This document shows, piece by piece, positions 12,080 through 24,230 of a DNA stretch of 64,000 bases; position 1 is the stretch's first letter; every line of letters begins with the position of its first letter. Below the pieces are notes generated by a model. The model was not told where the DNA came from. It made no database searches and was given only the letters and a program-made list of their open reading frames with translations. A program made the position numbers and the translations under genes. The stretch is from Lepidurus packardi (lineage: Eukaryota > Arthropoda > Branchiopoda > Notostraca > Triopsidae): the NCBI GenBank assembly GCA_023053545.1, contig JAKZAN010000085.1:62001-126000 (forward strand). The letters run 5' to 3'.

Positions 12080-12806
12080 ATGGCATAAAACTAGCTCCTC
12101 CTTATTCCCAACCGTCTCGTCTTTTCTGACTATAAACGGGTTGTTGATCTTATCCTTCAGAATACTGCTGCCCAGCCCATCCTCTTCAAAGTACCCTTTC
12201 CTCAGCAACCTTCCATGCTCAGATCAAATCCACCGAAATAGAGTCTATAGATGTAAAGATTCATGAAGGCTTCATCGATCCTAGCTCTGAAAAAAGAGTG
12301 AGCGTTTAGCTCAAGAAATTCGATACCCAAAGGGTGAAGAAGCTGAAACTTCAAGTCTCCTGGGCGCTAATCACCAAAGAAGTAAGGCATTGAACAAACC
12401 TTATGCGTATTCATAGACTCGAGATAAAAAAGTGAGCAGCCTCAACCCTTCCACCGTCAAAAAACAGACTGTTTAAATCATCGAGACATACTAATTGGAG
12501 TAGCCAGCGATCGACAAGTCTGCAAAGAATCAAGTGCTGCCTGAAAACGCTCCAGCTTTTGGCAAATCTCCTTCGCGGATGTATAAGGAGGAGCTGCTCG
12601 ACAAACTGGACTTATAGAAAAAACGAAATCAGCAGCTATAGTTGAGGCTGCACACCCTCAAGGAGAGTTACCGAGAGTTGGTAACTTAGAACGAGACTAA
12701 AATCGAGTAAAGCAGGAAGAAAAGCAATTACATGGTGGTGCTGCCGCTGATTGTGCTGGCTTTTATACTGAGCTATGCCGGGGCTGCTTTTATCAAGAGC
12801 ATTTGA
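12080..12806 (+). CDS. VAMP-associated protein (VAP), MSP domain plus C-terminal anchor
   Basis: Three exons (12080-12190, 12223-12381, 12417-12806) with introns of 32 and 35 nt give 219 residues. Residues 6-95 match the MSP (major sperm protein) fold of VAPs: an early L-FSDYKRVVDLILQN strand pair, then ILFKIKST and EGFIDPSSEKRVSVEL, aligning with the VAP NxxxxxFKVKTT and SGIIDPGS segments. A coiled coil follows (about 130-190) and the protein ends in a transmembrane helix (about 196-216). This is the classic ER tail-anchored VAP layout, in which the MSP domain binds FFAT motifs at membrane contact sites. Both introns are required to keep the MSP domain in frame. The stop is TGA 12804-12806. 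Confidence 0.8.
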
Positions 12807-12889
12807 CCATAAATGTGCATGTATTATATCTACTTTAGAGGATATCGCTATTTTCTCGCATATTTTCCTTTATTCATATCGTTACCAGA

Positions 12890-15800
12890 ATGCAGAGCTC
12901 AGGCAATAGGTCGAGTTTCGCCTGCGCAGTCTTTATCTTACTGATCAGCATCAGCAGTTGTGCCCCAACATGCTAAATCCTCTCTGACCCCCTCAACAAG
13001 CTGTTCTTGCTGCCTGCTGAAAAGCAACTCCTCAGTCTGTCCAACTACTTCCAAGGATACAATCTCCGATACTCTAAACTCATTGAATCCTCCGACTACC
13101 AAATAGTCTCGCCTTTCTAGAAGACAAACACCCAGGATATCGTAGTTCCAATTCCCTAAGGTATAACTCCACGTCAATAATTACTCGTAGATGCCAAAAT
13201 GGTTGCCGTGGACATCCTGAAATCTGAACAAACTCAATCTTGGAATATGCAGGGTTCTCTGCTCCTGAGAACTTCATCTCCAGCCACTTTCCAGGTTCTT
13301 TTCGGCTCCCTGACTGACCAAAACAATCTCGATTTCAATGTGTCTTCGCAGCTCATCAGTTTTGAAGACCCAAATACAGCATGCTTTGATATTGTTCACC
13401 TGGAGATAGACCTAGTCCTGATAGATTGCCAGTCTGAGACAGAGGACATCCATGTTATTGTGACCCCCAACAAAACTTAGTATACCAAGTTCCCCAAAGT
13501 GGCAACTGTCTCCGGTAATATCAACAAATTAATAACTGATAACCTTGGATTCAGACCGCACCGACTTATTGTACCGTGGTAGCGATGCACTCTACGTTCT
13601 GTCGTCGACTCTAGCTCCATCGATAGAAGCTTCTAAAGAAGGGGAAAGTTTTGTAACTATCTATAAATATAATGGAATCTAGTCCAGGACAGAGCCATAG
13701 TACACGATCAATGCGCAATCACTGGAGGTTGATTATCTGCGAATTTCCGATATCCACATAGATCTCCTCAACAATATCTATGTTCTTGACCCTGAGTCTG
13801 GCGTCTATAGATTTAAGTACATCGACTCTCGCAAGTCGATATCTGATGTTGAAAAGCTTTAATTCTCGCAGGGCGCCAAGATGGCAAGCTATATTGACAG
13901 TGAGCAACGGCTTGTGCTGGAGATAGCGACATTGAAATCAATAAATGAAATCAGCTGGGTTCCGGGGACGAGCCCTGAGATGAAGAAATCGTATGAAACT
14001 GGACCATCCATACTGTAGATCTTAGATCTGCAAGCCAATAACGATCTTCTTATATTGGAGACTGATCAACGATACTTCATCTATAAAAATGGATAAGTTA
14101 GGATAAACAACCTCCTCTACTCTATTTAAAGTCAGAACTCTTTCGCCTTCCTTGACGCTACCACTCCTTACACTATCCTCGTCGGAAAGAATTCATCCAC
14201 CACTTATCGCATCACAGAAGGATATTTACTTATTTCCGATATCCAATAAACCCATACCATCGGAGTCCTGGCCACAAGTGAAAGCATATAGCAGTGTTAG
14301 GTGCGGTTTGAGCTGAACTTGGTAAGCGACCCCAATAAAGTACTTACGATTCGCATGCCGTAGACCAACTACTCTGTTGAGATGGGTACAGAGTATACTA
14401 TGCGCCTCGATGAGTATTTCATTGGCCAGAAGATCAACTACTATATGCAAGATAGGCCTGAAGTGCAGTACACCCGAAGATACATTGAAAACTACAACTT
14501 CAACAGTAAAGTCGATATCACCGGTGCCGAATTGGCCACCATCCTCCAAGTAGACGACAACAACTATTTCAGAGTTGCTTTGAAGAATAGATCTTTCTTG
14601 ACCTTCTAACTTTGCAGTTCTCCCGACAGAGAAGGAGTATAGTGTATCCAGACACGTTCTTTGTAACTGCCTGAAGGACCTTTTAGTACGTACGAAGTCT
14701 TCTTGGCTAGCTACAATGGGCAAGTGATCCCTATCTTCGCTTATGTGCCAACGAACAACAATTATATGATCTATTTCGAAAGCATGCTGAGCCAGAGGAA
14801 CATTCCTGTTCTGAGAGTTCGTGGGGATTTTGAAATCACGGATATCGAAGCCAACAGCGCATATATCATAGTAACAATGAGGGACGCTGCTCGAATTAAC
14901 GTCTACAAGGCAGATATGAGATAGTATCAGCCGGTGACAAACCTCACTCAACAAAGCTTTACTCCCCAACAACTAAAGTAAATCTAGCTCTTTAGACCTA
15001 GAAAAGCTGTCCTCTTTACTGGCCACCAAAACCCCACTGTGATATTTATCAAAAACCTGAATTCCGCTATTGTCATCAGGATTACCGAAGGTGTCGGCTC
15101 AGGTATACTCTTCATCAACAACATACGCCTTACTGATATTCTCGATGCACATCTCCAATGGGATCTCTTCATCACCAAGACTAGTCTTTGCGTGGTGTTT
15201 GGCTCAGCCACTGATGCTGTGGTCGAGTACAACATTCAAGACATACATCAACCCGTGCTCCTTAAGAGTCTGGATCTGGGGGGGCATAAGATTGCACTTC
15301 CTATTACGGTAGCTAGTAGCATCAATCATGACTTAGTGTTTGTTCTGACTACTCGGGGTAACTAAATAGACTATTTTGTGAAGGCGCTAAGGATGAATGG
15401 GCCCTCTGTGAGTTCAGTAGTGTATGAAATGGGTGTCGCAGCCAGGAGTCTGGTGGTGACTGCGTTTTTGAACTAAAGAAGCTATCTCCAAGTTTTAAGT
15501 TCTGACGGGAACAAAGTTCATCTCACATTCTACAACCACCCTTTGGTTGGAGTTAGTACAAATACTGTAGTCCCAGATTTCAAAAAAGAAGTCCGTTTCG
15601 GAATTACAGCTCACACTGAATCCGACAACGCATACTACAATGGCTCCCTCATTGTCTACAACTACCATACCCAGATCTCATAGGATCCTGAAAAAGTCAA
15701 ATCCCTCACCCTCCCTTCCAATGCCACCAACAATCTCCTTGAATTCAATGTAGACTCTATGTTTAGCGGGCCTGTGAGCCGCCACTCCATAAGTTGCTCC

Positions 15801-17270
15801 TTTTGCGCTGGAAAAGCCACCCTCGTTGACCACTTGAGAATGATGAACAACACCCTTTCGACGTCCCCCGTGAATCAGTACTTGTATATCGATAGTTATG
15901 ATAGCATCCTAGCCCTGATGGACCGCCGTGTGATGATGCTGAGCTCCGACTACGAAGTTTTGTGGGAAGAAGAGCTACTTGTGTCAGCGGATAGCGTTTG
16001 TAGTAGTATGGGGCTATGGACAAAGGAATCTGTCATTATTTTCTGCCAAAACTCTAACAATCAATTCTTCTATGCTGTTTCTATAGCTTCCAGAAGCCGA
16101 ATAGTCATGCTTTCTACCTATGCTATACCTCGTAACTGTACTGTAGAAAACACAAATAAACTCCTTATCCATAAAGGGTATATCTTCCTACTGGACAACA
16201 ATCGTATGGCTGCAGGAAAGGGCTAGTTGCGAGTCTTTAAGATTTCCCCAGACGAAATCTTCGATATAGCAGCGACTTACACGATAGACTTTAGCAATTT
16301 CAGTCTCACCCAGAGACAGCCTATAAACGACTTCGAGATCTATGAGTCTGGAGTGGCAAACACCTCAGTGATCGTGGTTGCCCTAGGAAATGTGGGGTTA
16401 GGGTATGCTAGCTTGGATGTGGGGGCAGGTGAGCTCCTAGTTTCTGGAGCGATCGCAGATTTATCGACTAATAACCTGACTCAACAATATATCGTAGGAC
16501 CAGAAAACCTATTTCTCCAAATAGCAACCCTGTCCAGAGCAATTTAATCCTAAGCATTTGCTATAGAATTTGTCCTGACTGTTTCTTCTGGACTCCATCT
16601 CCATATCAAGCTTTCCTTAGTCCTCGACCCCAGTCTGAATTCTGCTTCCCTTTCCTCCATCATGCTTCTCAGAACATATAATAGAATCGGAAAACACACC
16701 GCTCTCAACTGGGCCTATGTTCTCCCTTACTTACCTTCGGCAGAGAACTGGCTCATGCTGCCATCATATGATACCTCCTTACAGCGACTCTTCCTCTCCT
16801 TCTATCGTATTGACTCCTCGCAGGGTAACAGTATCCAGTTCTTTAAGACATCCATCAATCAAACAACGCCGAACGTGAACGTTTATCCCGGCATCCTGTT
16901 TCGTCCGAAAACCCTACCTTCCTAACTACGTCTTCTGCTACCGATACGCCGAAATCTAATCGCCTCGAAAGATACGCACTAGCTCTACAACCTATCTCAA
17001 ACCGTCTATTTGAGCACAACATATTCAAAGGCGCCTGAACCTGACCAGATCACAGTCACGGCCATAAATGATTATTCTAGTGCAGGCCATCGAGTTCAAG
17101 TAAAATTCGAAGCAGGACCCAGAAACTTGAAGTGGTTAAAGTTTGTACTGATTGGGGGAGCCGTGGCTTTAGTTTTGGGACTGGCGTACTGCGTGGTACG
17201 GAAGATCATCCACAAGAGAACGGAAGATAAGAAGCTGAGCCTGATTGACGAACCCGAAGATTAAGTTTGA
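12890..17270 (+). CDS. very large secreted / type I membrane protein
   Basis: Two exons (12890-13514 and 13555-17270) with a 40-nt intron encode 1446 residues. Residues 1-25 form a signal peptide. The body is strand-rich and regular, with repeated hydrophobic strands, Asn/Ser-rich turns and many NxS/T sites, and segments such as NIYVLDPESGVYRF that resemble beta-propeller blades. Cys content is low. A single transmembrane helix sits at about 1402-1424, followed by a short basic and then acidic tail. More than 20 TAA/TAG codons are read as Glu. The standard code would shatter the gene into about nine ORFs, all in one frame. Probably a surface or lumenal receptor-like protein; family not recognised. 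Confidence 0.7.
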
Positions 17271-17326
17271 GCACACAGTTCCCTTAATGCAGAGTTGGAG
17301 CACATGTCTGAAGTAATATCGTATGA

Positions 17327-17584
17327 TCAGTAGGCAGTGGCCTTCTGAAAACTTAGTATTTATAAATTAGATATCTATGAGGTCGCTCCCTCGGTAATTA
17401 TTTCCGTCAGCTTGCCGCATTCCGGTTTGGGTCTACCCAGTCTGGGTGCTTTCACACGCCGATACGGGTTCAATATCCGGGGGTCTGCGTAACTAGTGCT
17501 TGTTCTGTTTTTATCTGGTACCTTCTCGAGAGGGGATATCAGCCGTGATGCTATCCGAGCTGTGGTTGTAAACATTAAATTCAT
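17327..17584 (-). CDS. possible small protein (85 aa)
   Basis: ATG 17582-17584 to TGA 17327-17329 gives 85 residues. The N-terminus (MNLMFTTTARIASRLI) is basic, hydroxylated and lacks acidic residues, like a mitochondrial presequence. The frame is open a further 14 codons upstream without ATG. It faces the divergent gene at 17632, about 50 bp away. Composition up to residue ~68 looks coding; the AT-rich end beyond the TAG near 17375 less so. Tentative. Confidence 0.35.
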
Positions 17585-17631
17585 CGATCCCTTGCAGACT
17601 CTATCGTAAACATTTCGTCGTTTCACAAATT

Positions 17632-18213
17632 ATGGGCAACTGCATCACCAAAAACACCCCGTCTGCCTCTCCTCCGCTCAGACCAGACCCTCTGCGCTTC
17701 TTCCCAGCGACATCTTCGACCCTCAAAGACGATCCAAACATCACCTATTCCCCTAACAATACTGACCTCACCCCCCTATCCATCAGTTCTTCGAGGACCA
17801 CTTGTGGTATTATGCACACACCTCAGACTGATTCGACCAAGTTCAGTGACACTCCTCTCAAGGGCAATTAAAAAACTACCAATAAAGAAGAATTTCTGCC
17901 GAGATTTTCGCAACTTATGCGCTCCCTTGTTGGGGATTATGAGTCGCGAGAAAAGCACAACGAAAAGTCAGATGCAAAAGATCTCAGGGCGTTACAAAGG
18001 CATCGATAGAAAATCTAAAATCAAAATCCTATGCCGAAGCAGCTTTCCGTCATCCGCGAGGTTAACTCCGACTGCATGTCTAAACTCACCCAATAGTTAG
18101 GGTTTTTTGAAAATGCAGAGCGAGGCAGCAGAAACAGTGGTCATTTTATACAGGCCACAGGCACAAAGGACCTTCATCCCATGCGACGGAATTGTGCTGG
18201 ATGGCAGAAGTGA
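17632..18213 (+). CDS. predicted N-myristoylated (MGNC) protein
   Basis: ATG 17632 to TGA 18211-18213, 193 residues. The N-terminus MGNCITKN is a textbook myristoylation signal with Cys4 available for palmitoylation, so the protein is predicted to sit on the cytosolic face of a membrane. The middle is Ser/Thr/Pro rich, followed by a charged helix. At about 18108-18116 the better coding signal switches to the next frame (18107-18397). Deleting one A from the AAAA run there would continue the protein to TGA 18395-18397. A one-base homopolymer error is therefore likely, and the C-terminus given here may be wrong. Confidence 0.55.
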
Positions 18214-18553
18214 GGATAGGCAACTAAGTGGACCGCTGAGGAGTGTGGCTGGTGGAAGAGAGGAAAGCCGTTTCAGACAAGAATATAAGGAGGCAGGGCT
18301 GCAGGTGAGAAGAGACGTTTTGGTGGAATTTCAGTGGTTATTCTTGGGAACAATGATTGATTGCACTGGAATGTTGGGACTTGTAGTTTTTCGGTGATGA
18401 CATTTATTTTGCGCCACAAATTAGCCTATATAATTATACTCCGACTTTGGTCCAGCAGCCAAATCGTTTCCCATACGATCAAAAACAACTGGCTCAAGCA
18501 GCCATCGCCTCCAGGGCCAAATCACACTCGCTCTAAATACAACGAACTCTTCT
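18214..18553. other. region between convergent genes; probable 3' extension of the MGNC gene
   Basis: The first ~180 bp continue an open plus-strand frame (18107-18397) with good coding character (SEAAETVVILYRPQ...RRDVLVEF) and contain a possible 30-nt intron (GTGAGAAG...TTTCAG). This is probably the true end of the upstream gene after a one-base shift. The rest, to the stop of the minus-strand kinase, holds nothing I can identify. Confidence 0.35.
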
Positions 18554-20246
18554 TCAGGCACGCGCTATTGCCGCCGACTCTTCCTGTTCTTAATGCTCAT
18601 TCTCCCCCTATAAGAACGCCGACTTCACCTGTTCCTACTTCATGCCAAATGTCAGCCTATTCCTTTGATCATCAATAAACGATGCCGGACTAGCTGGGCT
18701 CGTCGGAGAGGCAGGCTCCACACCGCACCCTATTTCCTCGCCGATCTGCTTCATCCTCCTGGACGCCCATGCTTGGGTCTGAGTAGCTTTGATGTTGCCT
18801 GAATTATCCAGGAACCGCATCCAAATATCTGTGGAAAGCATTTCCCCCAGAACGAATGGAGATTAATTGGGAGACTCGCACTCCTCAGTTTCTTCGCAAA
18901 TCTGAGTGAAAAAGGGGTGCTTAAGTGCCTCCTCGGCAGTGGGCCGTAGGCAAGGGTTGACACTCATCATCCTCTTGATAAGGTCTGAGAGGTTGTTATC
19001 CAGTTTGCGGAAGCCTGCACTCTCGAAATCAATCTTGCAATCTCGGTTATTTGCGAGAACCTCCTTGAAAGAGCAACCTGTAAAAGCAGGTTGTCCCACA
19101 GCCAGCAAATACGCGATGGCACCCAGCGAAAAGATGTCGCAGAGGGTTGACTGTTTTTCTCCTGGTTTGGCCTTGATGACCTCAGGAGCTGCAAAGCCTG
19201 GAGTACCACAACGATTATAGATATAATTTTCGTCCCCGACCCAAGTAGCAAGGCCAAAGTCGGCAATAACAACATCATAAGATTTAGAAGTGCGGAAGAG
19301 AAGGTTTTGCGGTTTTAGGTCTCTGTGGGCAACTTAAATGTCATGCATATGCCGAAGAGCACCTAATAGACAGTGGAGAAGTTTCTGGATTTCTTTTTTG
19401 TTGAAAACACGGCTCGAGAGATGGTCTGATAGCTGGCCCCCGGCAAGGTACTCCATCACAAGGTACATCGTGTTCTCGGTCTCGTAGACGCCATAGAGAG
19501 GCAGGATGCCTTTATGGTTAAGAACCCGCATTAATGTTATTTAATTTTTTAGAGCCTTAAATCCCACAGGATTTCTATTGAGGAGCTATTTAGGAAAGGC
19601 CTTAACAGCGACTTTAGTATGATCTTATAAACGATCAGCCAGATAGACCTATTATTGATTGTGCCAGAAAGTCAAGAATACAATAAGGTTGGCGTGAACA
19701 GAACCTGTCAAGAGACATTCAAAATCAAGAAAGTCCACAAAAAAAGTAGGGTCCTTCAGAAAGGCAGAGGAATACCAAAATAAAGCAATCCTAAACCCTA
19801 TTTACTCGCCTCTTTCAGTAGATAAACCCTTGCTAAAAATGTCATTAATCTCATTTCGAAATCATCTTGCTTACCACTGCTGAAGCGCCCTTCCCTAGCT
19901 TCTTAAAGGGCTTGAAAAGACCATGAAATCCGACTTGCGTCGCTTTCTTGGTCAAGACATCTCCCCAATTTAGCAGTACTGCCTCCTAAGGGTGATAGAA
20001 GTACAGTCGTGGCTCCGACCGTAGCTGCAACACTAGACCGAAAACCTCACCTAGTCGGGTCAGTTTTGAAGTGTCTAAGTGGAGGGTCGTGGATTGGCTG
20101 CGCAGAAGTTAAAATTTGATATGCTGGTCAAAGTTCCAGTCGATAGCAGGGCCTGTAAGAGCGAATTCGAAGCAGGCGAGGCGGGCTGGTTTGGTGTATA
20201 GCTGGTCAAGGTAGAATTAGGTCTAGATTTCGGGTGTTTAGGACAT
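18554..20246 (-). CDS. Ser/Thr protein kinase with N-terminal PH-like region
   Basis: Two exons (20246-19875 and 19648-18554) and a 226-nt intron encode 488 residues. The intron falls inside the glycine loop: exon 1 ends GKGASAV and exon 2 begins VYLA, giving a perfect kinase N-lobe. VAVK, the helix-C Glu, HRDLKPQN, DFG and the APE region follow, and the end of the kinase domain shows RPTAEEALKHPFF. The helix-C Glu is encoded by TAA at 19541-19543, direct evidence for the variant code. The ~115 residues before the kinase are strand-rich and end in a long helix-like region, as in a PH domain. The C-terminal ~110 residues are low complexity. The frame stays open without ATG to about 20407, so another 5' exon is possible. 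Confidence 0.75.
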
Positions 20247-20712
20247 AGTTCGGAGGCCCAGCGAGTCTAATTAGTGTTGGAGATTTAATAAGCCAATAAT
20301 GGTGGACGCCCTTCGAACGTGGGATATTTTAAAACAAGTTGACTTCTATATTTGCTCTGATTCTTTAGTAAGTCTGTAATAACTCTTGTAGTTTTCTGGA
20401 CATCAAAGCCCTGTTGTCGATCTACTAAGGAACAATAGTCCATGGCCGCGTAAGCCCTGTCAGGTAATGTAATATATTGTTACTGAGTCATGGAAGTTCG
20501 AAATTATGAGGGCATCGTAAGAAGCATAGCCTAGCTGATTTTGAAGGAAAGAATCTGCACCCAATAATTTCTAATTAGTTTTACTCAACTGAATGATAAA
20601 TGAAGCAATGATCGAACAGTCAGACCTCGACATTTTAGGAAGGGCGATGCCAACTGCCGACGAGTCGCGTGACTGCAACCTCCAAGAACAACCATCCATC
20701 AGGCTGTCGCCC
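20247..20712. other. intergenic: 5' region of the kinase gene
   Basis: This holds the putative promoter and perhaps an upstream kinase exon: the kinase frame is open to TGA at about 20405 with coding-like content but no ATG. The remainder (20410-20712) lies upstream in minus-strand terms and shows no convincing gene on either strand. Confidence 0.3.
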
Positions 20713-21924
20713 TCAAAATATATTTCTCCACCAAGGTTTGTTTTTCCTCTCGTTCATTTTCTCAGTCAAAATGATTTCCTGCATTCGCAAACCAACCTTT
20801 TTCCGCAGGTCCGTATACAACCTTTTCAATCGCCACTCCTCCTTACCCAGTCCACCCTATCGGCTCAGATACTCTAGAAATTCCTCCACACCCCTTATGT
20901 AGTACATATTCCATCCCGCGAACACCTCTCTTTCCTAGAACTGTCTCCACAAATACTCCGGATTCCCCGAATTTGCTACCAGACTGGTCCAAACCTCATG
21001 ATTTTGCCCTAGGCTCTCCACATACAATTTGAAATTGTCCAGAATTTCAGTTTTCATGACTGTCATGAGGTTTTCGATCTCTTTCAAAAGTTCTTCGGAA
21101 ATGGCATCGATTTGAGGTTTTGAAAGCTAGTTGTTGTACTGTCCGAAGGAAAGGACTTGCTAATTACTCTCGAATGTCATTTCATCGATCATTTGCCACA
21201 TCGAACTGGATTCTTCAGCCTGTGTGATGTTTCTGTGATTTCGGGCGGAGGGAGTCAGAAAGTTGCGATGGTTGCCCAATGCAACTATACACTTGAGGAT
21301 GTGCGTACTTCGCACAAAATCTTTACTAAACTCCTGAATAAGAGTCTAAAGCTCAGCATGAATCTCATTTTAGGTTTTGGAGACCTTAGTTACAACTAGT
21401 CCCACGTTGTTGCTGAAGGAGTCTTCGAAGAAAGGTAGTTTTTCGAGCAGTTCCCTCAACTGCTCTTCAAGTGTGTTATAGTCAACCACCAGAATCTGTA
21501 CAACTTTATGGTTTTTAGCCATCGTATGCAGCATGTACTCCACAAGCAACGACTCAATCGCCCCACGATTATCAGCAAGGCCAGGTGTGTCTACTATAGA
21601 CTCCTTAGACCTTCTACTAGGGACTAGCAGTTGAGGTCTGAGAGTAGATGAGTCTAAGCTGTGTCCTATTGGCAGGCAGTCTTTAAGGCAGTCGTAGACG
21701 TTCGCAGCCATCCACTTATTATATAATTGGGTGAGAGGCTTTGAACCGAGGAGGTTGGCGAGGGTGCTCTTACCAGCACCGGTGAGTCCAAGCAAAAAGA
21801 CGGTGGAGGTTCGATCAACCAAGAGACTGCGCTCGAGTAGGAAGATGTCTTGGAGTACGAAACATGTGGAGAAAGTGAGGAAAGTGACAAGAAGAAGAGC
21901 TATGAAGGGAGTATTGTAGTTCAT
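20713..21924 (-). CDS. membrane-anchored AIG1/IMAP-like GTPase
   Basis: A single frame from ATG 21922-21924 to TGA 20713-20715 encodes 403 residues. A hydrophobic segment at residues 6-24 is a signal anchor. The P-loop GLTGAGKS is at 46-53 and the G3 motif DTPG at 112-115, followed by LADNRG. A VVTK element at about 178 may stand in for the G4 motif. The C-terminal half is helical and ends in a basic KMNERKNKPWW tail. The DTPGL switch and overall size fit the AIG1/GIMAP-Toc34 group of septin-like GTPases better than Ras or dynamin. It is probably ER or endolysosomal and could act as a membrane scaffold; that is inference. Confidence 0.65.
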
Positions 21925-22012
21925 AGAGATGGGTAGGGCGGTGCAAAAATATATAAGGAAGGACAACTCGTATAGGCTATCGAATAAAATAAAGCAAAGG
22001 CGGCTTATATCC

Positions 22013-22615
22013 TCAGTTGTCCAGCTCGTCGATCTAATCTCTCAGTCGCCTCTTTTTAGCCCTGCGCTCCAGCTCTGCTTCGGTCTTGGCACAGCAGATC
22101 AACTTAGAAAGCATATAACAGAGTCCAAAGAACCCGAGGAGTGCAGCCGCTATATACACTAGCGTATTGAACAGATCGCTTTGGCTGTCACGTACCTATA
22201 CATCCCATCATCCAAAAATGCTGATTAGGAGGCTTACCATCGCCAGGCACATGATCGCCACGTAGATATTGAACATCCCTCGTCCAAAGTAATTGACTAG
22301 GAATCGCATGTTTCGCTCTACCATTTCGCATTCCGACTCGATGGCCAGGATGATTAGCCCCGAAAAAGCAACATAGCCGGGCAGAATCACCATGGAGAAG
22401 TCGTGTATGTCTGGACGCTTGTCGAAATCGAAGCCAATGTAGCAGTAGATGCCGAAAATCACTGTGCCGATGGCGACGAGTATGTTGAAGAAGCGAATAA
22501 CTTGGGCAAAGGAGGTTTGTTATTTCTTTCTTCGGGGCTCCTTTGTGGGGATGTCTGCCGCCTTGGTGATGAGGCTATCCTTGATCGAGTCGGTCCTGGG
22601 TTCTGGGGCGTTCAT
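22013..22615 (-). CDS. COPI-associated (Tvp15-like) four-helix membrane protein
   Basis: Two exons (22615-22238 and 22195-22013) with a 42-nt intron give 186 residues. Four hydrophobic helices are visible after a ~30-residue cytosolic N-terminus. The second half contains RFLVNYFGRGMFNIYVAIMC, matching the GRGLFYIF signature of the COPI_assoc family (Pfam PF08507). The C-terminal tail is very basic (RRAKKRRLRD). The start was taken at the ATG before PEPRTDSIK because the upstream in-frame ORF reads as leader sequence. It lies next to another small multi-pass protein and close to a delta-COP gene, which fits a Golgi role. Confidence 0.7.
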
Positions 22616-22866
22616 TGGAACGGCAAGCAAATTAATGGAGGTATTTATAATTATGGATAGCTGAGTCTCAAAAGATACGAATATCTGTGTCCCAAGACTG
22701 TATTCCTGAACACGATCGAGGACTCTATCCAAACATCACCTGCTTAGCCTCCACCTCTGCAAGCAGAATCACAGTATAAATCCATGGGTCCTCCTCTTCC
22801 AACTACTGCTGCCTTTGAGGCACATGGTTCTCGTCCCATCTCGCGACTCCCTGCCGAACATCTGCT

Positions 22867-23285
22867 TCATTAGACTACAGACTCATCGAGATCAACTCCA
22901 CCCTCGGCGAACAGGACTTCCTTCACTCGGATCAACTGGTAATCGCGGTAGGTCACGAGGGTCGAAAACATGTAGATCGAAATGTAGAAAAGTTAAAGCC
23001 AGAGCGATGATTGGGGGTCTTTCAGGGCAATCTTCGACATAACGATATAGAAGTGTTGGTAGGCACCAAAAATCTCAATCAGGATGAGGAACTGAGGTTT
23101 CGAAGAGGAGTTACTTAACAAAAACCAGAGCTCTTTTTGTCGCAGGCGAAGAGATTGAGGAGAAGAATCATGAAGTCGATGGTGTTGACATCTCTTCTGA
23201 AGGTCCTGACGATGAACAGCACCACGAGCACGAGCATGACTGCGCGGTGCAGGAATTCTAGAGTCTTGTCGATTTCCCTCAACAT
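22867..23285 (-). CDS. small multi-pass membrane protein, possible relative of the COPI-associated protein
   Basis: Two exons (23285-23115 and 23091-22867) with a 23-nt GT-AG intron encode 131 residues. The start is the ATG before LREIDKTLEFLHR; the longer ORF on the 5' side has no ATG. Three to four hydrophobic segments alternate with short basic loops. The layout (short N-terminus, hydrophobic pairs, charged C-terminus) is like the neighbouring COPI-associated protein, with which it may be a tandem relative, but I cannot show homology by eye. Confidence 0.5.
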
Positions 23286-23359
23286 CTGTCCTCTTGTCTG
23301 ATTTTTAAATAAATTACTGACTGTGTAAATGTGTAAACACAAGCATCACTGCTGGCAAA

Positions 23360-24058
23360 TCAGGCCTCCAGCTGCACTTCGAAATCATCAATTTCGTCGA
23401 CTTTTTCCATGAGTTCGTCCATGGTGGGCTCCTTGCCGCCGAAGTACTGGACGATTTTCTTTTTGTTTTGCTTTATCCACTCGATCAGTCCGTTCTCTCT
23501 TCTCAAATCCTCTTCCCACTTCTCCTCTCTTAGCAATTACTCATTGGTCACTTCTTGGTCGCCGAAGTACTCTTCATCAATGCACTTTCTGAGCTGGGCT
23601 GCTGTTTTTTCAGGGGCTAAGGGAGCCTCCCTCCGGAACACATCTTTAACACCGGGCAGATCCTTCGCAGCTCCGAAGTACCTGTAGCCGCCAAACCCTG
23701 GGATTTAGTACCCCTGAGCGTCGTACATCTTGGCATTCATGATCATTTTGTAATCGGGCCCTCCAAGCTACTTGATCCTACTCTCCCAATGGTAGAGCTA
23801 GCGTAGAAGTTTGTTAATATCGTCGTTGACTTATCGGACGCGCGCCTCCTGAAGAGCCCGATTCTGCACCATTTCGACGTTCTTGATGATCTCGCGAGTG
23901 ACTTGCTTGCGCCACTTCTCGCACTCGTGGACATCATGAATTTCGCGAATGTGGACGAGCCCCTTGGGTCTTTCGTCCTCCTCTTTGTTGACGAGGTTTC
24001 TCTTCATGGTCCACCATCGGTTGAGCATGGCCTGGGCCTTTTCGCTGTTTCTGGCCAT
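23360..24058 (-). CDS. ISY1: pre-mRNA splicing factor ISY1
   Basis: A single exon encodes 232 residues from ATG 24056-24058 to TGA 23360-23362. It begins MARNSEKAQAMLNRW and contains DINKLLR-LYHWESRIK-LGGPDY and YRYFGAAKDLPGV, unmistakable ISY1 signatures. ISY1 belongs to the NineTeen/Prp19 spliceosome complex and the catalytic spliceosome. Three in-frame TAG/TAA codons (23798-23800, 23768-23770, 23705-23707) fall where ISY1 orthologues have Glu (LLRE, IKELGG, and the E before VPG), the strongest single-gene evidence for UAA/UAG = Glu. The C-terminus is shorter than in animals but includes the FxxEYxG region. Confidence 0.93.
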
Positions 24059-24230
24059 GGGCGGAGGGTTGTTATTCTGGCGAGGGTTTAATGTGAGATA
24101 TATCTATTATAAAAGAGTGGGCTGGGATACCAAGTTCAATCCGCAGTAGAGTTTCCCTGGTCGAATCTAAAATATTCTAAACCCTTTAAACTCCCGCAGT
24201 CTTCAATACTACTTTATTCTAAAGTCTTCC

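Noticed and set aside
23041-23114. A frameshift in the small membrane protein between its two halves
   Set aside because: A 23-nt GT-AG intron (23092-23114) joins the two frames exactly in phase, so no shift is needed.
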